Assembly: GCA_900312665.1 (NCBI GenBank)
Contig: ONZQ02000007.1
Span: 186,001 to 250,000 of the forward strand
Origin: Cephalotrichum gorgonifer
Lineage: Eukaryota > Ascomycota > Sordariomycetes > Microascales > Microascaceae
DNA length: 64,000 nt
Direction: 5' to 3'
The notes beneath the pieces were generated by a model. The model saw only the letters and a program-made list of their open reading frames with translations. It searched no databases and was not told the origin of the DNA. Position 1 is the first letter of the stretch, and every line of letters starts with the position of its first letter. Positions 54,656 through 64,000 of this stretch are shown here, in pieces. The position numbers and the translations under genes were made by a program.

Positions 54656-57145
54656 ATGGATATCATCAGCCCGAGCGCAGGTCGCTTGCGGCGGCCCAGG
54701 ACGAGTACCCGAGGCGACGACCAGAAATGGACGGCAGCAAAGTGCCTACGGCTACTCCGCCCTATCCATGTTCGCATCGGTAACCTACGACAGATAGCAG
54801 CAGACTCCGCGGTTCCGGCACAGATCGTCAAACCACGAAAGCCAAGGTTCCTCAGGACCGACGGGGACAAGCATAGCTTGTCAGATGACGAGTGGAACCC
54901 CTCGGCAAACAAACGGGCGAGGGTCACGTATGCGCAGAGGAAACGCAAGGCTAGCCGCCATAGTGACCCGGGCCAGTCTCGCGATTCTCATGCCCCAATC
55001 GCTCCCAAGACCACATGTCGAGCGCCCTGTGGACCAATCACCCCCGGGAAGCTCCTTATTACAACGCCCCTGATCCGGAGGATGAAGGGCTCCATTCTTT
55101 CTCCACATTCGCCGTCCGACGAGCCATCTGCCCAGTCCTTTCAGGAACCACACCCTGGCGCTACTACCAAGCCGGGGTTGTCCTATCTTCAACAGGACAT
55201 AGAGAGTCTGAGGAGTATCCACACTGCTACCCAGGTGCGGCATGAAGAGGCCCTTCTTCAAGCACTCGACGCTCTATTACGACACGCGGCGAGCCAAGCA
55301 GTAGGAAGCACGGGAAGCAAGGGAAGCAATGGAGGCTGTTCAAAGTCCCTTGTCGCCATGTGCCTCCGCCAAGCGCCCCGGCAATTAAGACGGATCGAGG
55401 AGTGGGATGCACAGGAGGCCGAGAGACGTGGCGCGAAGACAACACTCACCGCATGCGAGGCCATGCCGGAGATGTATCAGCAGATGGAGAGTATGGGCCA
55501 CGAGGAGGCGGGATGGCGCCCGTTGCGACACATGGTGCGGGGCCATGCGACCAACTCCGTCACCGAGGCCATCGCCGACGGCGTTATCGACTTTTCACTT
55601 ACCAAGCTGGTCGTCAAACTCTTCCTCCATTGGCAATGCTTCGATGAGGTATCGACATTGCTAGAGTCGTTACTACTACAACAGTACCCTCAGGCTGGAT
55701 GTCAAGAAGATGTGCCATCCCCCACCTACAAGCTCGTCGAGCCACTCAGCTACGTCATCAACCTCTGCGCGCAACATGGATGGTGGTCTACCTTGTTCCA
55801 TATGCTGAGCCGTCTAGTCTCGGACGATCGCATCTCTGGTGAGTGGTTATGCACCAAGGCCTTCGAGCCCGTGTGGGCTAGCCTAAGTAGGAGGCTCGTG
55901 AGCGGCGGACAACTGTGTCCCTGGACGCTGAAGTTCTTCCACAGAGCCATTTGGTCACTCGCGTGCTTCCCCGTCACAGCCCCTACAGATTCACCAGGCC
56001 GCCCAGTAAAGGGCGTGAGGCAAGCAGGGCCGTGGCAGATGTTTGTCAGCACTGTTGGTGCTGTTACGGCCATGGGGCTCATGTCGCTGAGTAGAGGCGG
56101 AGGGGGAGACAATGGGATATACAGGAGTGTACTCTACGCGATGGAAGGCTCACTTGCGGAGCTCGTCACGCGGACCTCCTCGCGAACGCTACAACACCGA
56201 TCCCTTCTTGAGCTTGGGGTCTGCGCAGTATCGTGCGCCGGGAAGCGGGATAACCTACACGAGTCACCAGCCAGGTTACCAACCGGCGCTGGGACACATT
56301 ACGCAAGAGGCGCAGAGGCCAGCCGGCGGCTATACGAGGGCGCGGTATCCCTCATCTGCTCCATCGCCCAGCACTGCAGTCGCGGCTCGCCATTGGCGCC
56401 ACATCAGCACTTCCTCTCCATATGCAGCTCGATGGCTAACGTGACCCTCATGGGCCGATCCATGGCGGACGTCGAGAAGGACGGCGCATTCATCCTCGCC
56501 CAGCGGACAAGCGATCTCCGGGACCTCGCATTCGCGGAGAGCCGCCTACCAACGAAGGGTCACCAGAAGAGCGCGTCACAAGGTTGCCGGACCGCAGGCT
56601 CTGTGAGTTCGGAGAGCGACGAGACGGATGCCGCGTCAGCCGCGACTACTCTTTACTCGGGATGGAAGTGGGAAGAGGGAATCAGCGAGTGGATCGTCCG
56701 CACCCCCGCGCCGGTGCAGGTCTCAACCAGAGCCCCAGATCCAACCAAGGACCTAGATCTACCTTCATCTCCTACCCCAGCAGCTCAGAAGCCTTCTCGT
56801 GAGATCCTCGCCCTGAAAACGAGGTTCGGAAGGTTCGTGGGGGAGTCTCAAGAGGCCAAGGGCCAGACCAGGAAAACGAAGCCGAGGAGTGTGGTCCGGG
56901 TGCGCCCTGCGACGAGACACATACGGGGCGTGGAGGTCGACTACGACTCCTCGTCCGAGGACGAGATGGCCCGGGAGAAGTGTGGAGGTTGCCAAGCGGG
57001 CGACAAGTTCACCGTCCGAAACCCAAAACTATCTGCACGGCCAGTGTCGCGCACGCAGACGAAGACGAAGACAAGGCGCAAGGTTGTGCGGAAGATTTCG
57101 TCGTGGGGCGGTCTGGGCAGCAGTGACGACGAGCTGCTTCTGTGA
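54656..57145 (+). CDS. Unknown protein, 829 residues, probably nuclear
   Basis: Single exon; the first in-frame ATG gives MDIISPSAGRLRRPRTS. I do not recognise the family. Residues 1-110 are very basic, with a conserved-looking segment QKWTAAKCLRLLRPIHVRI and clusters like KRARVTYAQRKRKASR that resemble nuclear localisation signals. Residues ~185-640 are helical and look globular (LQALDALLRHAAS, LTKLVVKLFLHWQCFDEVSTLL, AQHGWWSTLFHMLSRLV), possibly an alpha-helical repeat. The C-terminal ~180 residues are disordered, with acidic Ser patches (DYDSSSEDEM) and a basic stretch ending SSWGGLGSSDDELLL, a pattern that could be CK2-phosphorylated. No membrane span or catalytic motif. Coding status is strong (2.5 kb open, even codon bias); role unknown, perhaps chromatin or rDNA related (inference). 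Confidence 0.8.
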   Translation: MDIISPSAGRLRRPRTSTRGDDQKWTAAKCLRLLRPIHVRIGNLRQIAADSAVPAQIVKPRKPRFLRTDGDKHSLSDDEWNPSANKRARVTYAQRKRKASRHSDPGQSRDSHAPIAPKTTCRAPCGPITPGKLLITTPLIRRMKGSILSPHSPSDEPSAQSFQEPHPGATTKPGLSYLQQDIESLRSIHTATQVRHEEALLQALDALLRHAASQAVGSTGSKGSNGGCSKSLVAMCLRQAPRQLRRIEEWDAQEAERRGAKTTLTACEAMPEMYQQMESMGHEEAGWRPLRHMVRGHATNSVTEAIADGVIDFSLTKLVVKLFLHWQCFDEVSTLLESLLLQQYPQAGCQEDVPSPTYKLVEPLSYVINLCAQHGWWSTLFHMLSRLVSDDRISGEWLCTKAFEPVWASLSRRLVSGGQLCPWTLKFFHRAIWSLACFPVTAPTDSPGRPVKGVRQAGPWQMFVSTVGAVTAMGLMSLSRGGGGDNGIYRSVLYAMEGSLAELVTRTSSRTLQHRSLLELGVCAVSCAGKRDNLHESPARLPTGAGTHYARGAEASRRLYEGAVSLICSIAQHCSRGSPLAPHQHFLSICSSMANVTLMGRSMADVEKDGAFILAQRTSDLRDLAFAESRLPTKGHQKSASQGCRTAGSVSSESDETDAASAATTLYSGWKWEEGISEWIVRTPAPVQVSTRAPDPTKDLDLPSSPTPAAQKPSREILALKTRFGRFVGESQEAKGQTRKTKPRSVVRVRPATRHIRGVEVDYDSSSEDEMAREKCGGCQAGDKFTVRNPKLSARPVSRTQTKTKTRRKVVRKISSWGGLGSSDDELLL

Positions 57146-58348
57146 CGGTGTTTCGTTTTTCACCTTGGCATGCTTGCCAAAAGCGGTGCGCCACTTGCAC
57201 TACGCCTGACGCGGGAGGGTGTTTTATTCTTTCATTTCCCTACGTGCATTATGTCGCGGAGTATCGAATGCACAGACTACCACTGGCGTAGACCAGTCAG
57301 TTCTACGGCGTCCAAGAAAGGCCCCCGTCTGAAACCTGGTGAGATCTATTCTTGTCGGGGCACATTGGGGGGCCGAAGAGGTTTGGGGCCGACGGGAGGG
57401 CCTGAGTGAGTGAGACTATGAAACGATGACAAGATGCGGTGACCCGGTCAGGCGTCTTCTTGACACCGTGCATACTCTGACTTAAGCTTACGGTTGTCTA
57501 TTTTTTTCTTTTCTTTTTTTGTGTGGAACATACGAGTACAAACACCCGTTTTCGAAGAAGGTTCAACCGGCGCCTAGAGTGGCGAGTGGGTTTGCCTCTT
57601 CAGGCAGCATTGAAGGATAGAGTAAAGAGGAAACATGGAAGAGAGGGGGCATATCTGTTTTTTCTGGGTTGGAGTTGCCGGATACTCACGAGTAGTTAAC
57701 TGTTGGGTTTATGCATGTATGGATTATTACGAAGTATTGCAGCATTCGCTGTGTTTGGGATGTACTTGCACGAATAGGATTCCACCTGGGCAATTCAAAA
57801 TGCAAGTCATGATGAAAGACAGTAGCAATCAGAGACATTGGACTGACTGACTGGCAATCTCCGCTTGAGATGCAAAAATTCTGAAACGATGACGGGAATA
57901 AGATGTCGTGTCAACCTGCCCCCCGGCGGGATACTACATAGGTCGGCTCTCAAGCCCATTTGTGTATATCACAGATCTTATCTTTGGAGGTCCAGACACT
58001 CTAACTGATGGGAAATCCTCAATGCGAGGGCACGGAGCAGGGGCCGGGGGATCGGGATCTCGGCCAGGGACGCAAGCACTTGCCCAAATTTGAACAAGCG
58101 CCGTTTGACAAACTTTTCCTGGGCTCGTAATCTCACACGAGAAGATACAAGGATCGGACACCGTAGCATTGGCTCATGTATGGCGGCCCCTCACGCTGGC
58201 GAACTCGGGGTGGAGCCCAGCACTCCCATGACGTTCGTGTGAGACACGGCGGTCTCGTCCGAGGACAATAAACCCGAGAATTACTGGCATTGAGTTTGCC
58301 GCCCGCTGCAGCGTATGAGATGGTCTAGATATCGCCGGCAATGTAGCT

Positions 58349-58362
58349 TACGAGTACTCGTA
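58349..58362. repeat. Perfect palindrome TACGAGTACTCGTA
   Basis: Fourteen bases identical on both strands. One of a family of GTAC-centred motifs in the non-coding parts of the window. Confidence 0.85.
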
Positions 58363-59494
58363 GTGGCGTAACAAGTTAGCTTACCGCCGAGCAGACAGAT
58401 CCTTGGACGCGTAGCCTATCGAAAGTTCGATCTTGTTCCTGGACGTGTTGGCTTGGGACCCATTATTACTCCTTCCAGAACGACGGGCGTGCTACCGAGA
58501 GCTCCTTCCTCAGCACTTGCATGAGTACTTGTAGTCCCGGAGGTACTCGTAGGGGAGGGGCGGAGCGGCACGCGGATCGTGCCACTCAGGTGGCGTAATG
58601 ATCCTCGCCATGTTATACGAGAGCGACGTATTTACCGGGCAGAATCTGCTGGTGAGCGGGATCTCCCATGAGAGTGGATGCGGGCAAACGGGATGATATT
58701 GCTCAGGCATTGAATCGAATTGCGGGGGAAGTGCAATTTTGCGGGAAGGAGAGAGCACCCACTCGTGGGGAACTCCAACGGCGTTTCGGAAAGGGAAGGG
58801 GGAACTGTGCCGCCCTTTGAATTACCCTTCCCAGGATCTACGGAGTACCACAGGTCGCAAATATAGAGAATATCCACCCAATATAGTTTTCACGCACTAA
58901 GTATAGTACTCCCGTGGTGCGCCGCAAAGCTTGACTTGCCGCTGAGCCTCACGTTCGCGCTGCGTGTGTTGTTATGCCGTGTGTGTTAATCCAAGGATGA
59001 GTCGCCAACAGATAGAGGAAGCCTGGGTGGACTTGTCGGCTCTTCGGCAACTCGCAGGCTCCAGCGCTGGTCCGGAGTGCCCGCTTGTCCGGAATGCTTG
59101 CTCACTTGTCGCCGCACTCGTAGATCGAAAACACAATGTAGAGAGAGTCTCCTCGATGACGTGGGTGGAGCGTTTGTAAGCCACAATCACAAAACCAGTG
59201 TTATCAGCCAGCCAACCCTTTCGGCAGTAGGCCCTGATTGCGTACGAGTATGAGTCCACTCCTAGTCGTCAAGTGTTTCAAGAACAGGCGCAAAGTCCGA
59301 AGAGAGCGGGGATGGATCTCGTCATTCCACGAAACGGAGCGACGGACTCGGGACGAACATTGGGATGAGGGGTACGTGCTTACTCGTCCATCCAAAATTC
59401 GTGTATCAGAGTCAGCCACTGGGTGGTCTTGCATTGGCTGACACTGGCTGTACCTGGCCCACCCGCCCGAATACTTATCTTGGGCTGGTACTGA

Positions 59495-59510
59495 GTACTT
59501 GTACAAGTAC
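59495..59510. repeat. Perfect palindrome GTACTTGTACAAGTAC
   Basis: Sixteen bases identical on both strands, the longest of the GTAC-centred family seen here. The 12-base core ACTTGTACAAGT recurs at 36181-36192. Confidence 0.85.
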
Positions 59511-61128
59511 GGGGCCGGCAGCGGCTGCAATTCCAAAGGATTCGTGAGTAAGCAAGCAAGATGGATGAGAAGGGAAAAAACGAATGGCAGTAGCCCGTGT
59601 CGGCCCTGGCAGGTACCCATACAACTGCTCGTCCTCGTACAAGTACTCGTATACTTGCTCACCCATGCGTCCCTGGCCCCTGCTCAACCCCCCCGGAGGA
59701 TGATGCAGGAACGCCAGACAAGCGGACGTGGCCATGATTTTTCTGGCGCAGGAACAACCACGCATGCATCCATCGCCTTTGATTGTTAGTGAAAAAGTGG
59801 AAACTAGCCAGTGGCAAAGAACAAACCGCCCAGCCGGGCGTATTGGTACGAGTACATGGGGCCATGTTCCCCAATACTTGTACGACTCTTCCTCCCCCAA
59901 ACAAGCAGACATGGACATGGATCCCTTCAAGGACACACACTGACCAGTTGACTTCGGACGGGCGTCAATTGTTACTTCGTACTTGTATGCCCAGCGGACC
60001 CCACGCCCAACACCCAGGCTCTGCGACAATGGAACCGTGCTCGTGCTCGTACTAGTAGAAGAGGGGAAATGGGAATTAGACTTTCGGCCCTGATGGACAG
60101 GGCGGCTCCATATTCTGGACGTAGATTTCGCATTTGTTGTTCTGGAGCTAACAACATTCTGATACAGACTAAAAACACTTATTCCCTTTTTGTGAATTAG
60201 TCTCTTGTGCAGGTTGTGCAGACTACCGTTAGGTCCAGTGTTCCTGGGCCCTTTCGCAGCCAATCATCTACACCCCTCCCCTGGATGCCTCGCCACACCC
60301 GCTCCACCCACCCCTCCCCTGTCGACAATTTCCGGGCGTCGTCTTGAAGCGTTCTCACATTCTGGGTGGGGTGGGTCCGTTCCCTCCCTGGATCTCTAGA
60401 CGGGCATGGGTAGCCGATCTGTGAGGATCGACGGATCCCATCTCCTCTCCTCCCCCACATGATCGACTCGATGGTTGTATCTTAATGAGTAATGCCGAGT
60501 TACTCGTACGTTGGTACGGAGTACTCCTACTCCGTATAATACCCCCTTTTCACTCCCGCTTCCTTTCCCCTCTCATTCTTTCACTTCGCACTCCACTCGC
60601 ATCACGCGGCATACGAGGTGTAGATTACTGGGCACTTTCCTTCTTCTGTGCCTTCGTTTCTTCTTTCTCGGATGTGTGTGTGAGAGGACACAAAACGGTC
60701 CATTGTTGTCACGGGTTGATTCTTACTTTCTTTCTCTTGGCCAAACCAGCATTGACTGCTGGAAGTATACAAGTACTTGTGCCTACACCCCCCCAAATCC
60801 TGTTGATCGTCGATCCTCTTTGCCTTGTCTGGCTCAAATTACGAGCTGCCAACTTTCGAACTCCCTTATACCCCCCCCTCTTTCGACCTCTACCACTACC
60901 GCGACCGCGGTAACACTTGTTTTCGTTTTCATCCTGCCTGGAGCATCACCTTACCTCGAATTCCCAAGGTTCTTAACCTTGCATTCCTTCTTTACACCAG
61001 CCTTCGACCTCACCAACACCGGGAAAGATTGACTCTTCCCCTCCACGCTCTCTATTCCCGCCGCCGACGACCAAGTTCACTCATTACCGAACAACCTCCT
61101 GGATCCGAAGCGCGAACTCACAGAAAAC

Positions 61129-63013
61129 ATGGCCTTCCAGCATGTGCCCCGGGCGGCTCAGGGCCCACCGCCCGACCCCGCCATTGAGATCGAAAACCAC
61201 AACCTCTCACTCTACCTCATGACCATCTGCGGCGGCGTCGGTGCTGTCCTCCTCATCTGGCACCTCTACAGCCAGTTCATCACGCAGGTCCGTACCGTGG
61301 TCTGCCTTAACAACGAGAAGCAGCAGTTCTTCGCCTACCCGAACTCAAAGCTGTCATGGGTCAAGCGGAATTTGCTCTACGCACCCATCTTCAGAAAGAG
61401 GCACAACCGAGAACTCCAAATGAGCTCGGCCATCAACATGGGGACCTTGCCCACGAGGCTGGAATTTGTCCTCCTCATCGGCTATTTCGCAACAAACGTC
61501 GCCTTTTGTCTCATCGGCATTCCGTTTACCGAGCAGCTTGGGACTGCCGCTAGTCGCTTTAGGAACAGGACGGGTATCCTTTCCGTCATCAACATGGTAC
61601 GTTAGGGCTGTCCTTGTTTTCTCTTTCTTTTTACGTATCCTTGGCCAGAGCTCTAACCTAGGGTAAACAGATTCCCCTATTCTTGTTGGCGGGCCGAAAC
61701 AACCCCTTCATCCCGCTGCTCAACATTTCTTTCGACCAATTCAACCTTCTACATAGATGGCTAGGCCGTATTGTCGTCCTCGAGGCTCTCGCGCATACCG
61801 TAGCGCACATGTGGAAGAACACAGCAGCGAAGGGATCCGCCGCAGCTTGGGCGGGTGTCTGGGCAGCGCCCTTCCTCCTGTACGGGTTTATCGTAAGTGC
61901 AGGCGTCTTTCGAACCTAACATGAATGTCAGTCCTAATTCGATACCTCCAGGCAACTCTCGCCTTCGTGATCATTGCAATCCAAGCGAGCAGCGCGTTCC
62001 GCCATGCCTTCTACGAAACGTTCAAGGTCCTCCACATCGCCCTTGCTATCGCCAGTATCGTCGGTCTCTGGTACCACCTTGACCTGGCCCAGCTCCCTCA
62101 ACTTTCCTGGCTCATCGCCGCCATCGCCTTGTGGGCCTTCGACCGCGCCATGCGATTGATTAGCGTTGCGTACCGCAACTTCGGCAAGGGCGGCACCCGC
62201 ACCGTCATCGAAACCCTCCCCGGCAACGCCCTCCGCATCTCCGTCACCGTCGCCCGCCCCTGGACCTTCAGGTCGGGCCAGCACGCGTATCTCTACTTCC
62301 CGAGCCTTGGATACTGGCAGTCGCATCCTTTCTCCGTCGCTTGGGCAGCGGAAGCTGTAGATACCGGCGCCGAGAAGCTCGCGATGACACGACAGGACGT
62401 CCTCTCCGCCAAGAAGTCGACCATCTCCTTCATCGTGAGGGAGCGGACGGGCATCACGAACACGCTCTACAAGAAGGCCATTTCTAGTCCCGGGGGCCGC
62501 TTGGAGACGAAGTGTTTCGTTGAGGGGCCGTACGGCGCAATGCATAGCCTCCAGTCCTATGGCACCGTCATGCTGTTCGCCGGCGGTGTAGGCATCTCCC
62601 ACCAGGTCCCCTACGTCCGCGAGCTCGTAGCTGGCTTCGCGAACGGCACGGTCGCTACCCGGAAGCTTGTGCTCGTCTGGACGATCCAGTCGCCCGAGCA
62701 CCTGGAGTGGATCCGCCCCTGGATGACGGAGATCCTGGCCATGGAGCGGCGCCGCGAGATCCTCCGTGTCATGCTCTTCGTCTCGAGGCCTAGGTCCACC
62801 AAGGAGATCCACAGCCCGTCCGCCACGGTACAGATGTTCCCCGGGCGACCGAACATCGAGACCCTCGTCGGGATTGAGACGGAGTCTCAGGTGGGCGCCA
62901 TGGCCGTCACAGTCTGCGGACCCGGAACTCTAAGCGACGAAGTGAGGAGGGCGGTCAGGAACCGCATGGATAACACCTCGATTGACTTTATAGAGGAGGC
63001 GTTTACGTGGTAA
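61129..63013 (+). CDS. Ferric/cupric reductase transmembrane component (FRE family)
   Basis: Membrane flavocytochrome b that moves electrons from NADPH through FAD and two hemes to extracytoplasmic Fe(III) or Cu(II) for uptake. Exons 61129-61596, 61671-61892 and 61952-63013; 583 residues. After a first span near residues 28-50 the ferric reductase transmembrane domain includes LLHRWLGRIVVLEALAHTVA (His184, His198) and FRHAFYETFKVLHIALAIAS with WYHLDL (His258, His272), the likely bis-heme ligands. The FAD site is FRSGQHAYLYF and SHPFSVAWA, and the NADPH site MLFAGGVGISHQVPYVREL. The C-terminus ends EEAFTW, as usual for NOX/FRE proteins that end in an aromatic residue. No EF hands, so not a NOX5-type oxidase. 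There is no obvious N-terminal signal peptide. No iron-regulatory GATA site was found in the near upstream region. Confidence 0.92.
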
Positions 63014-63797
63014 ATATGCATGACCTTGGGAAAGGGGAAAATAGGGGACAGTGGGTTTTTTCTTCGAGTGTATATCTTTTTTGTATGGGCACTGTTTTTT
63101 TACTTTGATGACATTTGCGCTAGCTATTGAGAGAGATGGTCTCTAGCTTAGAATCAAACCATGTTTGACATGGTCAAAACATTCATTTTGTCGCACATCG
63201 CAATCTGCAAGCACTTGTGAACAAAATTTTCTACCCAGGAGTTGCCCCGTGTATTGTCCACCTCCGACACCTCTGTCTAGGGGGCTCTCTCCTCCGCACT
63301 GACGTTTCGCCCCTCCACTCCATGTTCGAGTCGATCGATGAGAGGTCAATGGCTTTGGGTGTGCTTCGTACAGAATACGGAGGCGGGAGTATCAGGGACG
63401 TAGGGTTGGATTGCCTACTATCATGTGGTCAATGGCTAAGCGGAGTAGTCGTATCGGGCCGGACGTCGAACGCGGGGTTATTTGGCCGGCCCCGGGCCGA
63501 TACGACGATCTACCCCAGACATTTTTTAGCCACGTTTTTAGTTACCACCCTAGCTCCGGCAGACATGGGTGAGAAGAGAACTCAAAATCCCAAAAAGAAA
63601 CCGTCGTATTAAAAGAAGATACAACAAGGAACGCTTCGTATTTCTACTGCTAAAGAACGTGCGCTTCCGTTGAAGCAGACAGACCCCGAGAATCCCCGAG
63701 CCAGCGAGTGGTGTCCTTGGCAAACCATTCACTTACAGCACCTAGCCCCTCCCGACCCGGTTACCAGACTCGTCTTTACCATTGCCTCCCTTCTTCT
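63014..63797. other. Gene-free spacer
   Basis: Downstream of the ferric reductase gene. Only short frames without domains. Confidence 0.5.
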
Positions 63798-64000
63798 TTA
63801 AGATCCTATCATCAGAGGCGGAGTCTTCTTGGGCACCAGCAGTTTAAGCGCAGCTTCCTTAGCCGCTACAGTTGCCTTTTCTCCCCTCACCTCCATCAAG
63901 TCCCTCTTAGCATCCCGTCTCTCTCTGTCTACAATCTGCCTCAAGCTCGGCAATCCTTTTCTCGTGGTTACCCAAGCACTGATGCATTCTATAGAGTGTT
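63798..64000 (-). pseudogene. Possible 3' end of a coiled-coil gene, perhaps frameshifted
   Basis: On the minus strand a frame ending with TAA at 63798-63800 encodes a highly charged helix (RDAKRDLMEVRGEKATVAAK) and ends KTPPLMIGS. Further upstream the better-looking frame is a different one (MHQCLGNHEKRIAELEADC), which stops soon after. The two meet at an AGAGAGAG dinucleotide run, which suggests slippage (a frameshift), or an unseen short intron. The gene would continue past the window edge. Identity unknown. Confidence 0.3.

Larger units (their letters stand above)
57146..61128. other. Long gene-free block (4.0 kb) rich in GTAC palindromes
   Basis: Between the 829-residue protein gene and the ferric reductase. 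It contains many short motifs built on AAGTAC, ACTTGTAC and ACGAGTACTCGT. Two are perfect palindromes, at 58349-58362 and 59495-59510. Pyrimidine-rich sequence (60540-61120) forms the likely promoter and leader of the ferric reductase gene. Open frames such as 59475-60263 (-) contain translated repeat and no domain, and were not called. Confidence 0.5.

Noticed and set aside
59475..60263. 262-codon open frame, minus strand
   Set aside because: Long, but part of it is translation of GTAC repeats (YEYLYEDEQLYGYL) and no domain or homology is visible; the first codons are weak.
61129..63013. NADPH oxidase instead of ferric reductase
   Set aside because: No EF hands or p67-type signature, and the length and layout fit the FRE group better.
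1..64000. Transposons, CRISPR arrays or horizontally acquired blocks
   Set aside because: No transposase, reverse transcriptase, terminal repeats or spaced direct repeats were seen, and gene structure and codon bias are even throughout.

Overview
The window reads as a piece of nuclear chromosome from a filamentous ascomycete (Pezizomycotina, most likely Sordariomycetes; the species cannot be named from sequence alone). The reasons are monocistronic genes on both strands, short GT-AG introns of about 55-190 nt with CTRAC-type branch sites, and a single-copy gene set typical of this group. No rRNA, tRNA, CRISPR array, insertion sequence or transposon was recognised. I rebuilt gene models by joining open frames at GT/AG pairs that keep phase and restore family motifs. 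Untranslated regions are not delimited.

Layout, left to right: (1) 1-3.1 kb, 5'-partial fungal protein with two arrays of a KRPP octapeptide (+). (2) 4.4-6.6 kb, DBF4-type regulatory subunit of Cdc7 kinase (-). (3) 8.6-10.2 kb, mitochondrial aminopeptidase ICP55 (+). (4) 11.0-13.0 kb, SREBP-type bHLH factor (-). (5) 15.0-16.9 kb, KAR5-type nuclear fusion protein, seven exons (-). (6) 17.5-19.2 kb, cytochrome P450 (-), divergent from (7) 19.6-20.7 kb, nitrilase-family hydrolase (+). (8) 20.9-23.6 kb, telomere protein RAP1 (-). (9) 24.5-25.9 kb, DHHC palmitoyltransferase SWF1 (+). (10) 26.5-27.6 kb, Hsp90 co-chaperone AHA1 (-). (11) 31.3-34.9 kb, large disordered/coiled-coil protein of unknown function (+). 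(12) 35.5-35.8 kb, ATP synthase assembly factor FMC1 (-). (13) 36.8-39.1 kb, poly(A) polymerase (+). (14) 40.4-42.3 kb, DML1/misato (-). (15) 42.7-44.3 kb, class III aminotransferase (-). (16) 46.8-49.0 kb, FHA-forkhead factor (+) with an assembly gap in its last intron. (17) 49.8-53.8 kb, CLU1 (-). (18) 54.7-57.1 kb, unknown 829-residue protein (+). (19) 61.1-63.0 kb, ferric reductase (+). (20) 63.8 kb to the end, possible 3' end of a minus-strand gene, perhaps frameshifted.

Most genes are unrelated housekeeping or cell-cycle functions: replication licensing, telomere, nuclear fusion, mRNA 3' end processing, mitochondrial quality and distribution, Hsp90, palmitoylation. The window does not look like a secondary-metabolite cluster or an accessory island. 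The one metabolic pairing is the divergent P450/nitrilase couple. I did not find a clearly new multi-gene system. The best leads are the RAP1 gene, whose two Myb-like repeats are cut by an intron at the same place, a NAGNAG acceptor that can add a residue beside the forkhead recognition helix, the KRPP octapeptide protein, two sizeable proteins of unknown function, and many GTAC-centred palindromes in the gene-free blocks.
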